51,070 nucleotides of DNA from an uncultured Rivibacter sp. (GCA_946480925.1 CAMLLU010000039.1:1-51070), one strand, 5' to 3'. Counted from the stretch's first letter, positions 17,195 through 25,247 are shown. The notes: generated by a model from the letters alone, not told the origin. A program made the numbers and translations.

Positions 17195-18813
17195 ACTTCA
17201 TGCCACGCGCCTTTTTCGTGCTCTTGACGGCGATCGCGTTTGCCGCGCAAGCCGAGCCGGCCCGCATCACCATCCTGCACACCAACGACCACCACGGCCG
17301 CTTCTGGCGCAATGCCGACCAGGAGTACGGCTTGGCGGCGCGCAAGCGGCTCATCGACGGCGTGCGTGCCGAAGTGAAGGCCCAGGGCGGCCACGTGCTG
17401 CTGCTCGACGGTGGCGACATCAACACCGGCGTGCCGGAGTCCGACCTGCAGCAGGCCGAGCCAGACTTCAGGGGCATGTCGGCCATCGGCTACGACGCCA
17501 TGGCGGTGGGCAACCATGAATTCGACCGCTCTCTTGCGGTGATGCGCCGCCAGCGCCTCGAGTGGTCCACGTTCCCCTGGCTCTCGGCCAACGTGTACCA
17601 GGGCGGGCGGCGCATGTTCGAGCCGTATCGCATCTTCCGCCTGGGCAAGGTGCGCGTGGCGGTGCTGGGCCTCACCACCGACGACACCATGAAGACCATG
17701 TCGCGCCAGCGCTTCCCCGGCGTGGAGGTGCGCGTGCCGGCCGACGAAGCGTCGAAGCTGGTGCCGCGGCTGCGTCTCAAGGCCGACGTGGTGATCGCGG
17801 CCACGCACATGGGCCACTACGTGGACGGCCGCCACGGCGTCAACGCGCCGGGCGACGTGGAGCTGGCGCGCGCGGTGCCGGGCATCGACCTCATCGTCGG
17901 CGGCCACAGCCAGAACCCGGTGTGCATGCTCGACGCCATGCGCCGCAATGACGACTACCAGCCCGGCGAGCCCTGCGCGCCCGACCGACAGAACGGCACG
18001 TGGATCGTGCAGGCCTGGGAATGGGGCAAGTACGTGGGGCGTGCGGACTTCGAATACGAAGCGGGGCAGTTCCGCCTCGTGCGCTATGCGCTGCTGCCGG
18101 TGAACATGATGAAGCGCGGCACCGGCCCCGACGGCAAGCCCGTGAAGCTGCCGCCCGAGACGCGCATCGAAGAAGACGCCGGCCTGCTCGCACTGCTGGC
18201 CCCTTACCAGCGGGCCGGCGCCGACAAGCTGCTGGTGCCGGTAGGCCGCATCGATGGCGCGTTCGACGGTGAACGCCGCAACGTGCGCAGCCGCCCCACC
18301 AACCTGGGCCGCCTCGTCACCGCATCGATGATCGACAAGACCGGTGCCGACCTCGCGCTGGTGAGCGGCGGAGGCCTGCGCGACTCGCTGCCCGCAGGCG
18401 ACGTGAACTACGGCGACCTGCTGAAGGTGCTGCCCTTCGGCAACCACGTCGTCGTGGTCGCGCTCACCGGTGCGCAACTCGAAACCTACCTGCGCACCGC
18501 GCTACGCATGACGCCCGGCTCGGGTGCCTATGCACAGACCACCGGCGTGTCGGCCGTGATGGAAGGCGACGAGCCGAAGGAGCTGCGCGTGCAGGGCCAG
18601 CCCATCGATCCTTCGCGCCGCTACCGCATGGCGCTGAGCAGCTTCATCGCCAGGGGCGGCGACGGCTACCCGGCGTTTTCATCGCAGGAGATCGACGACA
18701 CCGGATTCACCGACGTGCAGGTGCTGCGCGACTTCATCGCGAACCGCCCGGGCTTGTCTACGCGCGACTTCGAGCCGGACCGCCATGCGGCAATGCCAGC
18801 CGCCGGGTCGTGA
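17191..18813 (+). CDS. Periplasmic 5'-nucleotidase / bifunctional metallophosphatase (UshA/NadN-like)
   Basis: The 540-residue protein starts with GTG at 17191 (ATG at 17200 is an alternative) and has a signal peptide cut near AQA-EP at residue 21. The N-terminal metallophosphatase domain shows ILHTNDHHGRF, LLDGGDINTG, GNHEFD and later ATHMGHY and VGGHSQ metal-binding motifs. The C-terminal 5_nucleotid_C domain has NLGRLVTASMIDKTGADLALVSGGGLRDSLPAG, then DLLKVLPFGNHVVVV and FIARGGDGYPAF for nucleoside stacking. Such enzymes strip phosphate from nucleotides in the periplasm, and some also split NAD or UDP-sugars. Position behind the TonB receptor suggests it turns imported nucleotides into nucleosides for the BMP-ABC importer. 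Confidence 0.92.
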   Translation: MNFMPRAFFVLLTAIAFAAQAEPARITILHTNDHHGRFWRNADQEYGLAARKRLIDGVRAEVKAQGGHVLLLDGGDINTGVPESDLQQAEPDFRGMSAIGYDAMAVGNHEFDRSLAVMRRQRLEWSTFPWLSANVYQGGRRMFEPYRIFRLGKVRVAVLGLTTDDTMKTMSRQRFPGVEVRVPADEASKLVPRLRLKADVVIAATHMGHYVDGRHGVNAPGDVELARAVPGIDLIVGGHSQNPVCMLDAMRRNDDYQPGEPCAPDRQNGTWIVQAWEWGKYVGRADFEYEAGQFRLVRYALLPVNMMKRGTGPDGKPVKLPPETRIEEDAGLLALLAPYQRAGADKLLVPVGRIDGAFDGERRNVRSRPTNLGRLVTASMIDKTGADLALVSGGGLRDSLPAGDVNYGDLLKVLPFGNHVVVVALTGAQLETYLRTALRMTPGSGAYAQTTGVSAVMEGDEPKELRVQGQPIDPSRRYRMALSSFIARGGDGYPAFSSQEIDDTGFTDVQVLRDFIANRPGLSTRDFEPDRHAAMPAAGS

Positions 18814-18822
18814 CGCGCCGTG

Positions 18823-18843
18823 CCGGGCCAGCTCTAGGCCCGG
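18823..18843. terminator. Bidirectional hairpin between convergent genes
   Basis: CCGGGCC, loop AGCTCTA, GGCCCGG: a perfect 7-bp GC stem between the nucleotidase and the MFS gene, which run towards each other. The stop codon of the MFS gene (CTA on the plus strand) lies in the loop. No U-tract on either side. Confidence 0.5.
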
Positions 18844-20042
18844 TTGGCGGCAGCCACCGCCGAGGCCCGTTTCTCGCGGTGTCGCAACCACAGCAGGCCC
18901 GCCACGGCCAGCAGCACCGCGGGCAGCATGAGGCCCGACACCAGCGACCACCCGAAGGCGCTCAGCAGGCTGCCCGACAGGAACGAGCCGATCACCATGG
19001 CCCCGAACACGACGAAGTCGTTGATCGATTGCACGCGGGGCCCGTCCTCCGGCGCATGGCTGGCGACCAGTGCGGAGGCGCCCACGAACCCGAAGTTCCA
19101 GCCCAGCCCCAGGAGCACGAGTGCACCCCAGAAGTGGTGCAGCGTGATACCGCTGAGGCCGGCGACGGCCGCCAGCGCGATCAGGCCCAGGCCGGCGCCG
19201 ATGACGCTGGGCGCCCCGAACCGGGAGATGAGGCGCCCCGTGAAGAAGCTCGGCGCGTACATCGCCACGATGTGCAGTTCGATGCCGTAGTTGGCGTCCG
19301 TGCGGGAGATGCCGCACAGCTCCATCGCGAGCGGGGCCGACGTCATCATGAAGTTCATCATCGTGTAGCTCACGACACCGCACAGCATCGCGACGATCAA
19401 CTGGGGTTGCCGCAACAGGTCGGCCAGCGGCCGGCCGGCGGTGCGCTGCGGGGTTTCCGCGCGGTGGTCAAACCTTCCGCCTGCCAGCACGACGGCCGCG
19501 AGCACCGCCACGGCGGCGGCGGCCAGGTACGTCACCGCGTAGACGTGGGGTTGCCAGAGGTTCATGGTGGAAGTGACCAGCTGCGGGCCCACCACGCCTG
19601 CCACCACTCCGCCGGCCAGCACCGTGGAGAGGGCCCTGGGCCGGTCTTCTGGCGCCACGCACTCGGCAGCCGCGAAGCGGAAGGTCAGCACGACGGCCGC
19701 ATATGCGCCGCCGAAGAGCATGGCGATGCAGAAGAGCGCGAACGAGTGGATGACCAGCGCCCATGCCGCCACGAGCCCGGCGATCACGCCGCACAGGTTG
19801 CCGAGCATGAACGCCGCCTTGCGGCCATGGCGCCGGGTCAGCGCGCCCACCGGCAGCGTGGCCACCGCCATGCCGACGACGAACACCGAGATGGGCAGGG
19901 TGGCCAATGCCGGACTCGGCGCGAGCATGTGGCCGATGATGGCGCCGCTGGCGTACACGGCGCCGGAGTTCGCGCCGGCCAGCGATTGCGCAATGGTCAG
20001 GCGCACGACCTGGCCGTTGACCTTGAGTTTGTTGTCGAGCAT
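18834..20042 (-). CDS. Major facilitator superfamily transporter
   Basis: The 402-residue protein has about twelve membrane helices in two halves, with the MFS loop-2/3 signature in the form GALTRRHGRKAAFM near residue 67-80 and a cytoplasmic central loop (RFDHRAETPQRTAGRPLADLL). LSGSLLSAFGWSLVSGLMLP and the basic tail are usual for drug/H+ antiporter-like members. No feature fixes the substrate. It is the last gene of a leftward operon (cupin, FAD oxidase, alcohol dehydrogenase, MFS), 16 bp after the dehydrogenase stop, so import or export of that pathway's substrate or product is likely. Confidence 0.88.
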   Translation of the reverse strand: MLDNKLKVNGQVVRLTIAQSLAGANSGAVYASGAIIGHMLAPSPALATLPISVFVVGMAVATLPVGALTRRHGRKAAFMLGNLCGVIAGLVAAWALVIHSFALFCIAMLFGGAYAAVVLTFRFAAAECVAPEDRPRALSTVLAGGVVAGVVGPQLVTSTMNLWQPHVYAVTYLAAAAVAVLAAVVLAGGRFDHRAETPQRTAGRPLADLLRQPQLIVAMLCGVVSYTMMNFMMTSAPLAMELCGISRTDANYGIELHIVAMYAPSFFTGRLISRFGAPSVIGAGLGLIALAAVAGLSGITLHHFWGALVLLGLGWNFGFVGASALVASHAPEDGPRVQSINDFVVFGAMVIGSFLSGSLLSAFGWSLVSGLMLPAVLLAVAGLLWLRHREKRASAVAAANRA

Positions 20043-20058
20043 TTGAAGGAACCAGCGA

Positions 20059-21096
20059 TCAGTTTCCGGTGTTCTCGCGACCCATGGTCAGCACCATCCG
20101 GAACTTGACGTTGCCGGACTTCATCTTCTGGTAGGCCTCGTCGGCCTGCTCCAGCGGCAGGGTCTCGATCATCGGGCGCACGCCGGCCAGCACGCTGAAG
20201 TCCAGCGTCTTCTCGTTCTCGTAAGGCGAACCGGTGATGGAACCCAGCACGCTGCGTTCTCCGATGACCAGGTGACCGGTCGAGACGGGCAGCGGGTCCT
20301 TGCCGGCGCCCAGCAGCACGAGGCGACCCTGCGGCGCCAGGCCGCGCATCAGGGCGGACACGGCACCGGCATGGCTCACGGTGGTCACGATGGCCTGCGC
20401 TCCACCCAGGCCCAGCAGCCTGGCCGCGGCGTCGTCCCGCTGGGTGTCGACGTAGACGTGTGCGCCCAGCGACATCGCGTCTTCGGCGATGTCGCTGCCG
20501 CGCCCGACGGCCACCACCCTGAAGCCCATGCGGCGCGCGTACTGCAAGGCCATGTGCCCCAGCCCGCCGATGCCCAGGATGGCCACCGTGTCGCCGGCCT
20601 GGGCGCCGCACTTCCTGAGCGCGTTGAAGGTGGCCATGCCGGCACACAGGATGGGCGCGGCCTCTTCGGCGTCCAGCTCGTCGGGGATCGAGACCAGCCC
20701 CGTGCTGCGCGCCAGCATCATCTCGGCATATCCGCCGTCGCAGGTGGCGCCGACGAAGGGCTGGTTCTGGCAGAGCTGGAAGTGCCCCTGGCGGCAGGGC
20801 GCACATTCGTTGCAGTAGCCGCCGAGGCGGCCCACGCCCACGCGCTGCCCCAGCTTCCAGATCGACGGCGTGTGAGGTCCGAGCGCGGCGATGCGGCCGA
20901 CGACTTCATGCCCGGGCACGCGCGGCGGCTGCAGCGCGGGGTCGGCCCCTTCGATGTCGCCCGCATCGGCACCGCAGATGCCGCAGGCTTCGACTTCGAT
21001 CAGCACTTCACCCATGCCGGGCGTGGGCGTGTCGCGCTCCACCAGCTCGAGGGTGCCGGGCCGGGTTACTTGCATGGCGCGGTAGGTGGCTTTCAT
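20059..21096 (-). CDS. Zinc-dependent alcohol dehydrogenase (MDR family)
   Basis: The 345-residue protein begins MKATYRAMQVTRPG at 21096, overlapping the FAD-oxidase stop by 4 bp. It keeps the catalytic-zinc ligands (ACGICGAD near residue 38-45, GHE in PGHEVVG, and the Cys of ILCAGMATF) and the four structural-zinc cysteines of CNECAPCRQGHFQLC. The nucleotide-binding Rossmann motif is AILGIGGLGHMALQYA. Members oxidise alcohols or reduce aldehydes with NAD(P). The substrate is unknown; the operon partner is an amine-oxidase-like flavoprotein, so an aldehyde made by that enzyme is a reasonable guess. Confidence 0.9.
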   Translation of the reverse strand: MKATYRAMQVTRPGTLELVERDTPTPGMGEVLIEVEACGICGADAGDIEGADPALQPPRVPGHEVVGRIAALGPHTPSIWKLGQRVGVGRLGGYCNECAPCRQGHFQLCQNQPFVGATCDGGYAEMMLARSTGLVSIPDELDAEEAAPILCAGMATFNALRKCGAQAGDTVAILGIGGLGHMALQYARRMGFRVVAVGRGSDIAEDAMSLGAHVYVDTQRDDAAARLLGLGGAQAIVTTVSHAGAVSALMRGLAPQGRLVLLGAGKDPLPVSTGHLVIGERSVLGSITGSPYENEKTLDFSVLAGVRPMIETLPLEQADEAYQKMKSGNVKFRMVLTMGRENTGN

Positions 21097-22226
21097 GTTC
21101 GTTGCTCCAAGGTCGTTGAAGGTGGCGAGGAGGCTGGCAATGCCTGCACGCCCAGGTGCGCAGCTTCGATGGCGCCAGCAAGGTAGCCGGGAAACTGCCG
21201 CGACCATTCGCTGGCGATGCCGGTGAGGCGGCCGCTCCACGGCCCGGAAGGAGCGGCGGCGCCGGGTGCCGCGGCATGGTGGCCGGCAGCGTCCAGATCG
21301 GCGGTGGTGGTGGTGCGGGGATCTTTCGCCCAGTCCTTGATGAACTCGTGCCTGGGCGTCGCGGCATGCGGCCCGAACAGTCGGGCCAGCTGTGCGCGGC
21401 AATGCATGCGCAGCACCTCTTCCGGGACGCCCTGGCGCACGCGCGCTGGCATGCCGAAGAAGCCGAACAGCGCCGCGCTGCCGCCGGGCATGGATGCGTC
21501 GTGGATCTCGCCCAGCGGACCGCACGCGCTGCGTGCTTCGCCGGACAGGCCTTGCCCGCGCCAGAAAGGGCTCTCGTAGAGAGCCACGTATTTCGCATGC
21601 GGCGCCATCCAGGTGGGCGTGGCACGCCATTGCCGAGCCAGCGCTGCAGGCAAGTCCGGTGAGAACTCGATGCTCTCTTCGGCCAGGCGCGGCGGCACGG
21701 CCAGCAGCACGTGCTCGGCGCGCCAGGTCGTCGTGAGGCCGGTGGAGTCTTCACCGTCCAGCTCGACGTGCCCATGCATGCTGCGCAGCCGGCGCACCAC
21801 CTGGCCGGTGACGACTCGCGCCGTATCGACATGGCAATGCAGGGCGTCGATCAGTGCGCCCATACCGCCCACCAGGCGCATCGAGGCGGGCGAGTTCACG
21901 TAGCCGCGCGTGCGCATGGGTGTCTCGTTGGGCGAGCGCTCGATCGCCATGTCGCCGGCTTCGTGCTGCTCGAACCGGCCGAGGCCCAGGTCGTGAACGA
22001 GCCGGTCCAGCTGGGGCTGGAATGCGGGCCAGAACCACGTGGGGCCGAGGTCGAAGCGATCGATGCCGTTCGTCGTGGCAGCGGCGGACTCGATGCGGCC
22101 GCCGAGGGCACTGCGTGCTTCGAGAAGCACGTAGTCGTGGATGCCCCTGCGTTGCAGCAGATACGCGGCATACAGGCCGCTCAGGCCTGCGCCCACGATG
22201 GCGATGCGCGCCGTCTTCATGTTCAT
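21093..22226 (-). CDS. FAD-dependent amine oxidase / flavin monooxygenase-like protein
   Basis: The 377-residue protein starts MNMKTARIAIVGAG at 22226, overlapping the cupin stop by 4 bp. The N-terminus is a canonical FAD-binding Rossmann fold (IAIVGAGLSGLYAAYLL, then LLEARSALGGRIES), and VLLAVPPRLAEESIEFSPDLP near residue 190 is the usual second FAD contact of the amine-oxidase family. The C-terminal part has WSGRLTGIASEWSRQFPGYLAGAI, where family members carry the flavin-ribityl contact. Members oxidise amines to imines/aldehydes or act on phytoene-like substrates. It is slightly shorter than typical monoamine oxidases (about 430-450 residues). The exact substrate cannot be read from sequence. 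Confidence 0.85.
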   Translation of the reverse strand: MNMKTARIAIVGAGLSGLYAAYLLQRRGIHDYVLLEARSALGGRIESAAATTNGIDRFDLGPTWFWPAFQPQLDRLVHDLGLGRFEQHEAGDMAIERSPNETPMRTRGYVNSPASMRLVGGMGALIDALHCHVDTARVVTGQVVRRLRSMHGHVELDGEDSTGLTTTWRAEHVLLAVPPRLAEESIEFSPDLPAALARQWRATPTWMAPHAKYVALYESPFWRGQGLSGEARSACGPLGEIHDASMPGGSAALFGFFGMPARVRQGVPEEVLRMHCRAQLARLFGPHAATPRHEFIKDWAKDPRTTTTADLDAAGHHAAAPGAAAPSGPWSGRLTGIASEWSRQFPGYLAGAIEAAHLGVQALPASSPPSTTLEQRT

Positions 22227-22879
22227 GCCTTCGTCAGGTGGCCGGTCTTGAGGTAGACGGTGGCGCCCTGCGCGCCGGCGGCCATCCGCGGACATGCGCC
22301 TGAGGGCAGGCGCATCCAGCTGCCGCGTTCGTAAGCATGCTCGCCATCCACAAGCCTCCCTTCCACCAACAGCAGCTCGGCGCTTTCCACCGGTTCGGCG
22401 AACACCGCTTCACCCGGTGCCAGACGCTGCAGCCAGACCTGCTCGGTATCTGCACGGAACAGCGGGCAGACCTCGCGGCCTTGCTGGAGACGCCATGAAG
22501 CCGGATCACGCGTGTCGATGCGCACGCGGCGATCCTCCTGCGGCGGCATCTGCCAGAGCTTGACGAAGATGAGGGCGCCCTCGGCGCTGGATGGCTGGTG
22601 CGATGAGCCCGGCGGATTGCGCAGATACCAGCCTGCCGGATAGTGCTCGCTCCCTTCGGAGAAGGTGCCGGACAGAACGAGGATCTCTTCCCCGCCAGGG
22701 TGTTGGTGGCGCGGGAAGGTGGAGCCCGGTGCGTACCGGACGATGCTGGTCGCGCGGGCCGTCTCTCCCCCCAGCCGGTCCAGCATCACGCGATCCACCC
22801 CGCGTTGAGGCGAAGCCACCCACCGGTACTGGTCGGGCGTGACGATCGCGCGGCGCGAGAAGTCGGCGTTGAGGAGCAC
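22223..22879 (-). CDS. Double-cupin protein, ChrR-like
   Basis: The 218-residue protein has two cupin-like halves. The first holds YAPGSTFPRHQHPGGEEILVLSGTFSEGSEHYPAGWYLRNPPGSSHQP, with the His-x-His and Glu metal ligands of the cupin motif and a second motif PPGSSH. The second half (LAPGEAVFAEPVESAELLLVEGRLVDGEHAYERGSWMRLP) has the same outline but lacks the histidines, so it probably does not bind metal. This is the layout of the ChrR anti-sigma cupin family, often found with oxidoreductases. No sigma factor gene is adjacent, so a small-molecule role is also possible. It overlaps the FAD-oxidase gene by 4 bp and starts 21 bp after the SDR remnant. Confidence 0.82.
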   Translation of the reverse strand: MLLNADFSRRAIVTPDQYRWVASPQRGVDRVMLDRLGGETARATSIVRYAPGSTFPRHQHPGGEEILVLSGTFSEGSEHYPAGWYLRNPPGSSHQPSSAEGALIFVKLWQMPPQEDRRVRIDTRDPASWRLQQGREVCPLFRADTEQVWLQRLAPGEAVFAEPVESAELLLVEGRLVDGEHAYERGSWMRLPSGACPRMAAGAQGATVYLKTGHLTKA

Positions 22880-22900
22880 GGGGCTTCTTTCAGCGGTGCA

Positions 22901-23030
22901 TCAGTTGCGGCCGGCCATCACGCCGCCGTCCACGTTCCAGATCGCGCCGGTGACCCAGTCGGCCTTGTCCGACAGCAGGAAGGCCACGACCTCGGCGACG
23001 TCTTGAACCGATTGCTCATGTGAACCTTCT
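22901..23030 (-). pseudogene. Remnant of a short-chain dehydrogenase (SDR) gene
   Basis: On the minus strand a frame ending at 22901 encodes [20 protein letters not shown] followed by [19 protein letters not shown], the C-terminal signature of classical SDR enzymes. Just upstream, in another frame, GGAGAAGGTTCACATGAGC looks like a ribosome binding site with the gene's original start. The roughly 200 codons that should lie between them, including the Rossmann and YxxxK catalytic parts, are missing. An internal deletion has therefore reduced the first gene of this operon to its two ends. Confidence 0.75.
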
Positions 23031-23049
23031 CCATTGGAAGAAAAACTAT

Positions 23050-23064
23050 CCATTTAGATGGCAG
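23050..23064. promoter_or_regulatory. Possible LysR-type operator (weak)
   Basis: ATCCATTTAGATGGCAGAT contains the near-palindrome CCATTTAGATGG in an AT-rich stretch (23040-23130) between the SDR-cupin-oxidase operon and the LysR gene. LysR regulators usually bind an interrupted palindrome of this sort between divergent genes. No clear -35/-10 pair could be assigned. Confidence 0.3.
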
Positions 23065-23130
23065 ATTTTGGGTCTTAGATACTTTCGAAACAAACGAGAT
23101 AAAGTGTCCAGCACTGAAAGAAAAGCTTTA

Positions 23131-23297
23131 CTGAAGTGAAACTCCAATTCATTCACCGCGGAGGCGCAGAGGACGCGGAGAAGACCTGTATTTCTCCGCG
23201 GTTCCTCCGCGTCCTCTGCGCCTCTGCGGTGAAGGCTGTTGAATCCCGTTTCATACGTCGCGGGTGCTGCCACTGCGCCATGGACAACTGAAATGAA
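23131..23297 (+). repeat. Interspersed intergenic repeat, copy 3
   Basis: Reads CTGAAGTGAAACTCC, ATTCACCGCGGAGG, a palindromic core with CGCAGAGGACGCGGAG and its inverse CTCCGCGTCCTCTGCG, GCGGTGAAGGCTGTTG, then CGTTTCATACGTCGCGGGTG and CCATGGACAACTGAAATGAA. It is nearly identical to copy 1 in both flanks and lies in the opposite chromosomal orientation. Its last bases contain the ATG of the LysR gene. Confidence 0.85.
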
Positions 23298-24207
23298 GTC
23301 GCCCGTCCACCTGAACGCGCTGCGTGCCTTCGAGGCGAGTGCCCGCCACCAGAGCTTTTCGGCGGCCGCGGCCGAGCTTCACGTCACGCCCGCCGCGGTC
23401 GGCCAGCTCGTGCGCGCGCTGGAGGAATGGCTGGGCACGCCGCTGTTCCATCGCAGCACCAGCGGGCGGGTCCGGCTGGTGCCCACCGAGGCGGCCCAAC
23501 GTGCGCTGCCGGACCTGCGGGCCGGCTTCGACAGGCTCGCCCTTGGGCTCGATCGGCTCAAGGAGGGCTCGGCCAGTGGCGTGCTCACGGTGACGGTGAG
23601 CCCGGCCTTCGCGGCCAAGTGGCTGCTGCCCCGCATCGAAAGCTTCCACGCCGCGTGGCCCGATACCGACGTGCGGCTGGACACCAGCCTCAAGCCGGTG
23701 GACTTCGTTGCCCAGCAGGTCGACATCGGCGTGCGCTACGGCCCGGGTCGCTGGCCCGGGCTCACGGCGGACAAGTTGATGGACGAGGAGGTCTACCCCG
23801 TGTGCTCACCGCAATGGTTGCGCGAGCGCAAGCGCCAGCAAAGGCCCCAGGACCTGGCGCGGGCCACCTTGATCCACGACCTGTCGATGGACGGCCACAC
23901 GAGTTTTCCCACCTGGGACGCATGGCTCAGGAAAGCCGGCGTGACGGGCGTGGACACGAAGCGCGGCATGAAGATCAACAACTCCGCGGCCGTGCTGCAG
24001 GCGGCCATCGACGGGCAGGGCGTCGCGCTCGCGCGCAGCGTCATGGCGCACGACGATCTCGCGGCCGGGCGCCTGGTGCGGTTGTTCCCCGACATCGCCT
24101 TCGCTTCGCCGCTGGCCTACTACGTCGTCTACCGCGCCGAGAGTGCCGGCCGGCCCCGGGTGGCAGCCTTCCGAGGTTGGCTGCTGGGCGAGGCGGCGAG
24201 GTACTGA
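23293..24207 (+). CDS. LysR-family transcriptional regulator (GcvA-like)
   Basis: The 304-residue protein starts MKSPVHLNALRAFEASARHQ; the N-terminal winged helix-turn-helix reads SFSAAAAELHVTPAAVGQLVRALEEWLGTPLFHR, typical of the GcvA/AmpR branch. The effector domain starts near residue 95 with GVLTVTVSPAFAAKWLLPRI and contains the family motif VDIGVRYGPG. It faces the SDR-cupin-oxidase-dehydrogenase-MFS operon and probably controls it. Its ATG and ribosome-binding region come from repeat copy 3, so its original leader has been replaced by, or grew from, the repeat. A frame open further upstream to 23239 is repeat sequence and not coding. Confidence 0.9.
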   Translation: MKSPVHLNALRAFEASARHQSFSAAAAELHVTPAAVGQLVRALEEWLGTPLFHRSTSGRVRLVPTEAAQRALPDLRAGFDRLALGLDRLKEGSASGVLTVTVSPAFAAKWLLPRIESFHAAWPDTDVRLDTSLKPVDFVAQQVDIGVRYGPGRWPGLTADKLMDEEVYPVCSPQWLRERKRQQRPQDLARATLIHDLSMDGHTSFPTWDAWLRKAGVTGVDTKRGMKINNSAAVLQAAIDGQGVALARSVMAHDDLAAGRLVRLFPDIAFASPLAYYVVYRAESAGRPRVAAFRGWLLGEAARY

Positions 24208-24223
24208 GCGGCACTCGTGCCGC
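24208..24223 (+). terminator. Hairpin directly after the LysR gene
   Basis: GCGGCA, loop CTCG, TGCCGC: a perfect 6-bp stem beginning one base after the stop codon. No U-tract follows. It may mark the end of the LysR transcript. Confidence 0.4.
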
Positions 24224-24291
24224 GCGGCTGAGGCCGCGACCGTAGCGTTCAGAGCCCGGAGAATCCTGGGTCCAACCATCACTCGACCACC

Positions 24292-24831
24292 ATGCCGCTG
24301 TCGCCCTACCTGTCCGTGTCTCCCGAAGTTGCCCCGCGCGTGCTGCTGCACGACACGGCACAAGTCATTGGCGACGTCCGCATCGGCCCCGATAGCTCGG
24401 TGTGGTGCAACACGGTCCTTCGCGGCGACGTCAACCGCATCGTGATCGGTGCGTGCACCAACATCCAGGATCTCGCGATGGGCCATGTGTCTCACAAGCA
24501 CCCCGGCAAGCCCGACGGCAGCCCGCTGGTCATCGGCAGCCACGTCACGGTGGGGCACTCGGCCATCCTGCATGGCTGCACCATCGGCGATGAATGCCTC
24601 ATCGGCATGGGCGCGATCGTCATGGACGACGTCGTGATCGAGAGCCGCGTCATGGTCGGCGCGGGCAGCCTGGTCTCGCCGGGCAAGCGACTGAAGAGCG
24701 GCTGGCTCTACGTGGGCCGGCCGGCGGTTGCGGTGCGCGAGCTCACGGCAGACGAGATCGCCTACCTCCGGTACTCGGCAGAGCACTACGTCCGCGTGAA
24801 GGACAACTACCTTGCCGCCGCGTCCCGGTGA
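24292..24831 (+). CDS. Gamma-class carbonic anhydrase / hexapeptide-repeat protein (YrdA-like)
   Basis: The 179-residue protein is a left-handed beta-helix: turns such as AQVIGDVRIGPDSSVWCNTVLRGDVNRIVIGACTNI and SHVTVGHSAILHGCTIGDECLIGMGAIVMDDVVI. The zinc-ligand histidines of the gamma-carbonic-anhydrase family are visible in GHVSHKH (about residues 64-70) and GHSAILHG (88-95). Members form trimers with the metal between subunits; many bacterial YrdA/PaaY homologues have weak carbonic anhydrase or thioesterase activity. It stands alone, without a close operon partner. Confidence 0.9.
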   Translation: MPLSPYLSVSPEVAPRVLLHDTAQVIGDVRIGPDSSVWCNTVLRGDVNRIVIGACTNIQDLAMGHVSHKHPGKPDGSPLVIGSHVTVGHSAILHGCTIGDECLIGMGAIVMDDVVIESRVMVGAGSLVSPGKRLKSGWLYVGRPAVAVRELTADEIAYLRYSAEHYVRVKDNYLAAASR

Positions 24832-24873
24832 CCTGACCGACCCCACTGCAAGGCCCGTCGGCCGACGCATCGC

Positions 24874-24903
24874 TTGACATGCAGGTCTTTGCCTGCATAT
24901 TAT
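24874..24903 (+). promoter_or_regulatory. Promoter with ArsR-type operator
   Basis: TTGACA (24874-24879), 18-bp spacer, TATTAT (24898-24903). The inverted repeat ATGCAGG-N6-CCTGCAT (24879-24898) covers the spacer. The ArsR-family gene begins 24 bp after the -10 element, so this is very likely its autoregulatory operator. Confidence 0.75.
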
Positions 24904-24926
24904 TGGCTCACGCACATACGCAACGG

Positions 24927-25247
24927 ATGGACGCTGACAAGGTATTCAAGGCGCTGGGCGACCCCACACGCAGAAAGCTGCTCGACCTGCTGTGCGAGAG
25001 CAACGGGCAGACGCTCGGCCAGCTGTGCGAGCACCTCGACATGGCGCGGCAATCGGCCACGCAGCACATCGGGGTGCTGGAAGCCGCCAATCTGGTGACC
25101 ACGGTGTGGCGTGGCCGGGAGAAGCTGCATTTCATCAACCCGGTGCCGCTGCACGAGGTCTACGAGCGGTGGGTGCGCAAGTTCGAACGCCAGCGGCTCA
25201 GCCTGCTGCACGACCTGAAGAGGGAACTCGAAGGAGATTCGCCATGA
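24927..25247 (+). CDS. ArsR-family transcriptional regulator
   Basis: The start chosen is MDADKVFKALGDPTRRKLL at 24927 because the upstream in-frame ATG at 24879 lies inside the promoter. The product is 106 residues: a winged helix-turn-helix with LGQLCEHLDMARQSATQHIGVLEAANLVTTVWRGREKLHF. No metal-binding cysteine pair of the ArsR/SmtB type is present, so it senses something other than metal, as is common for the branch paired with AHSA1/SRPBCC proteins. Its stop overlaps the next start by 4 bp. Autoregulation through the palindrome at 24879-24898 is likely. Confidence 0.9.
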   Translation: MDADKVFKALGDPTRRKLLDLLCESNGQTLGQLCEHLDMARQSATQHIGVLEAANLVTTVWRGREKLHFINPVPLHEVYERWVRKFERQRLSLLHDLKRELEGDSP

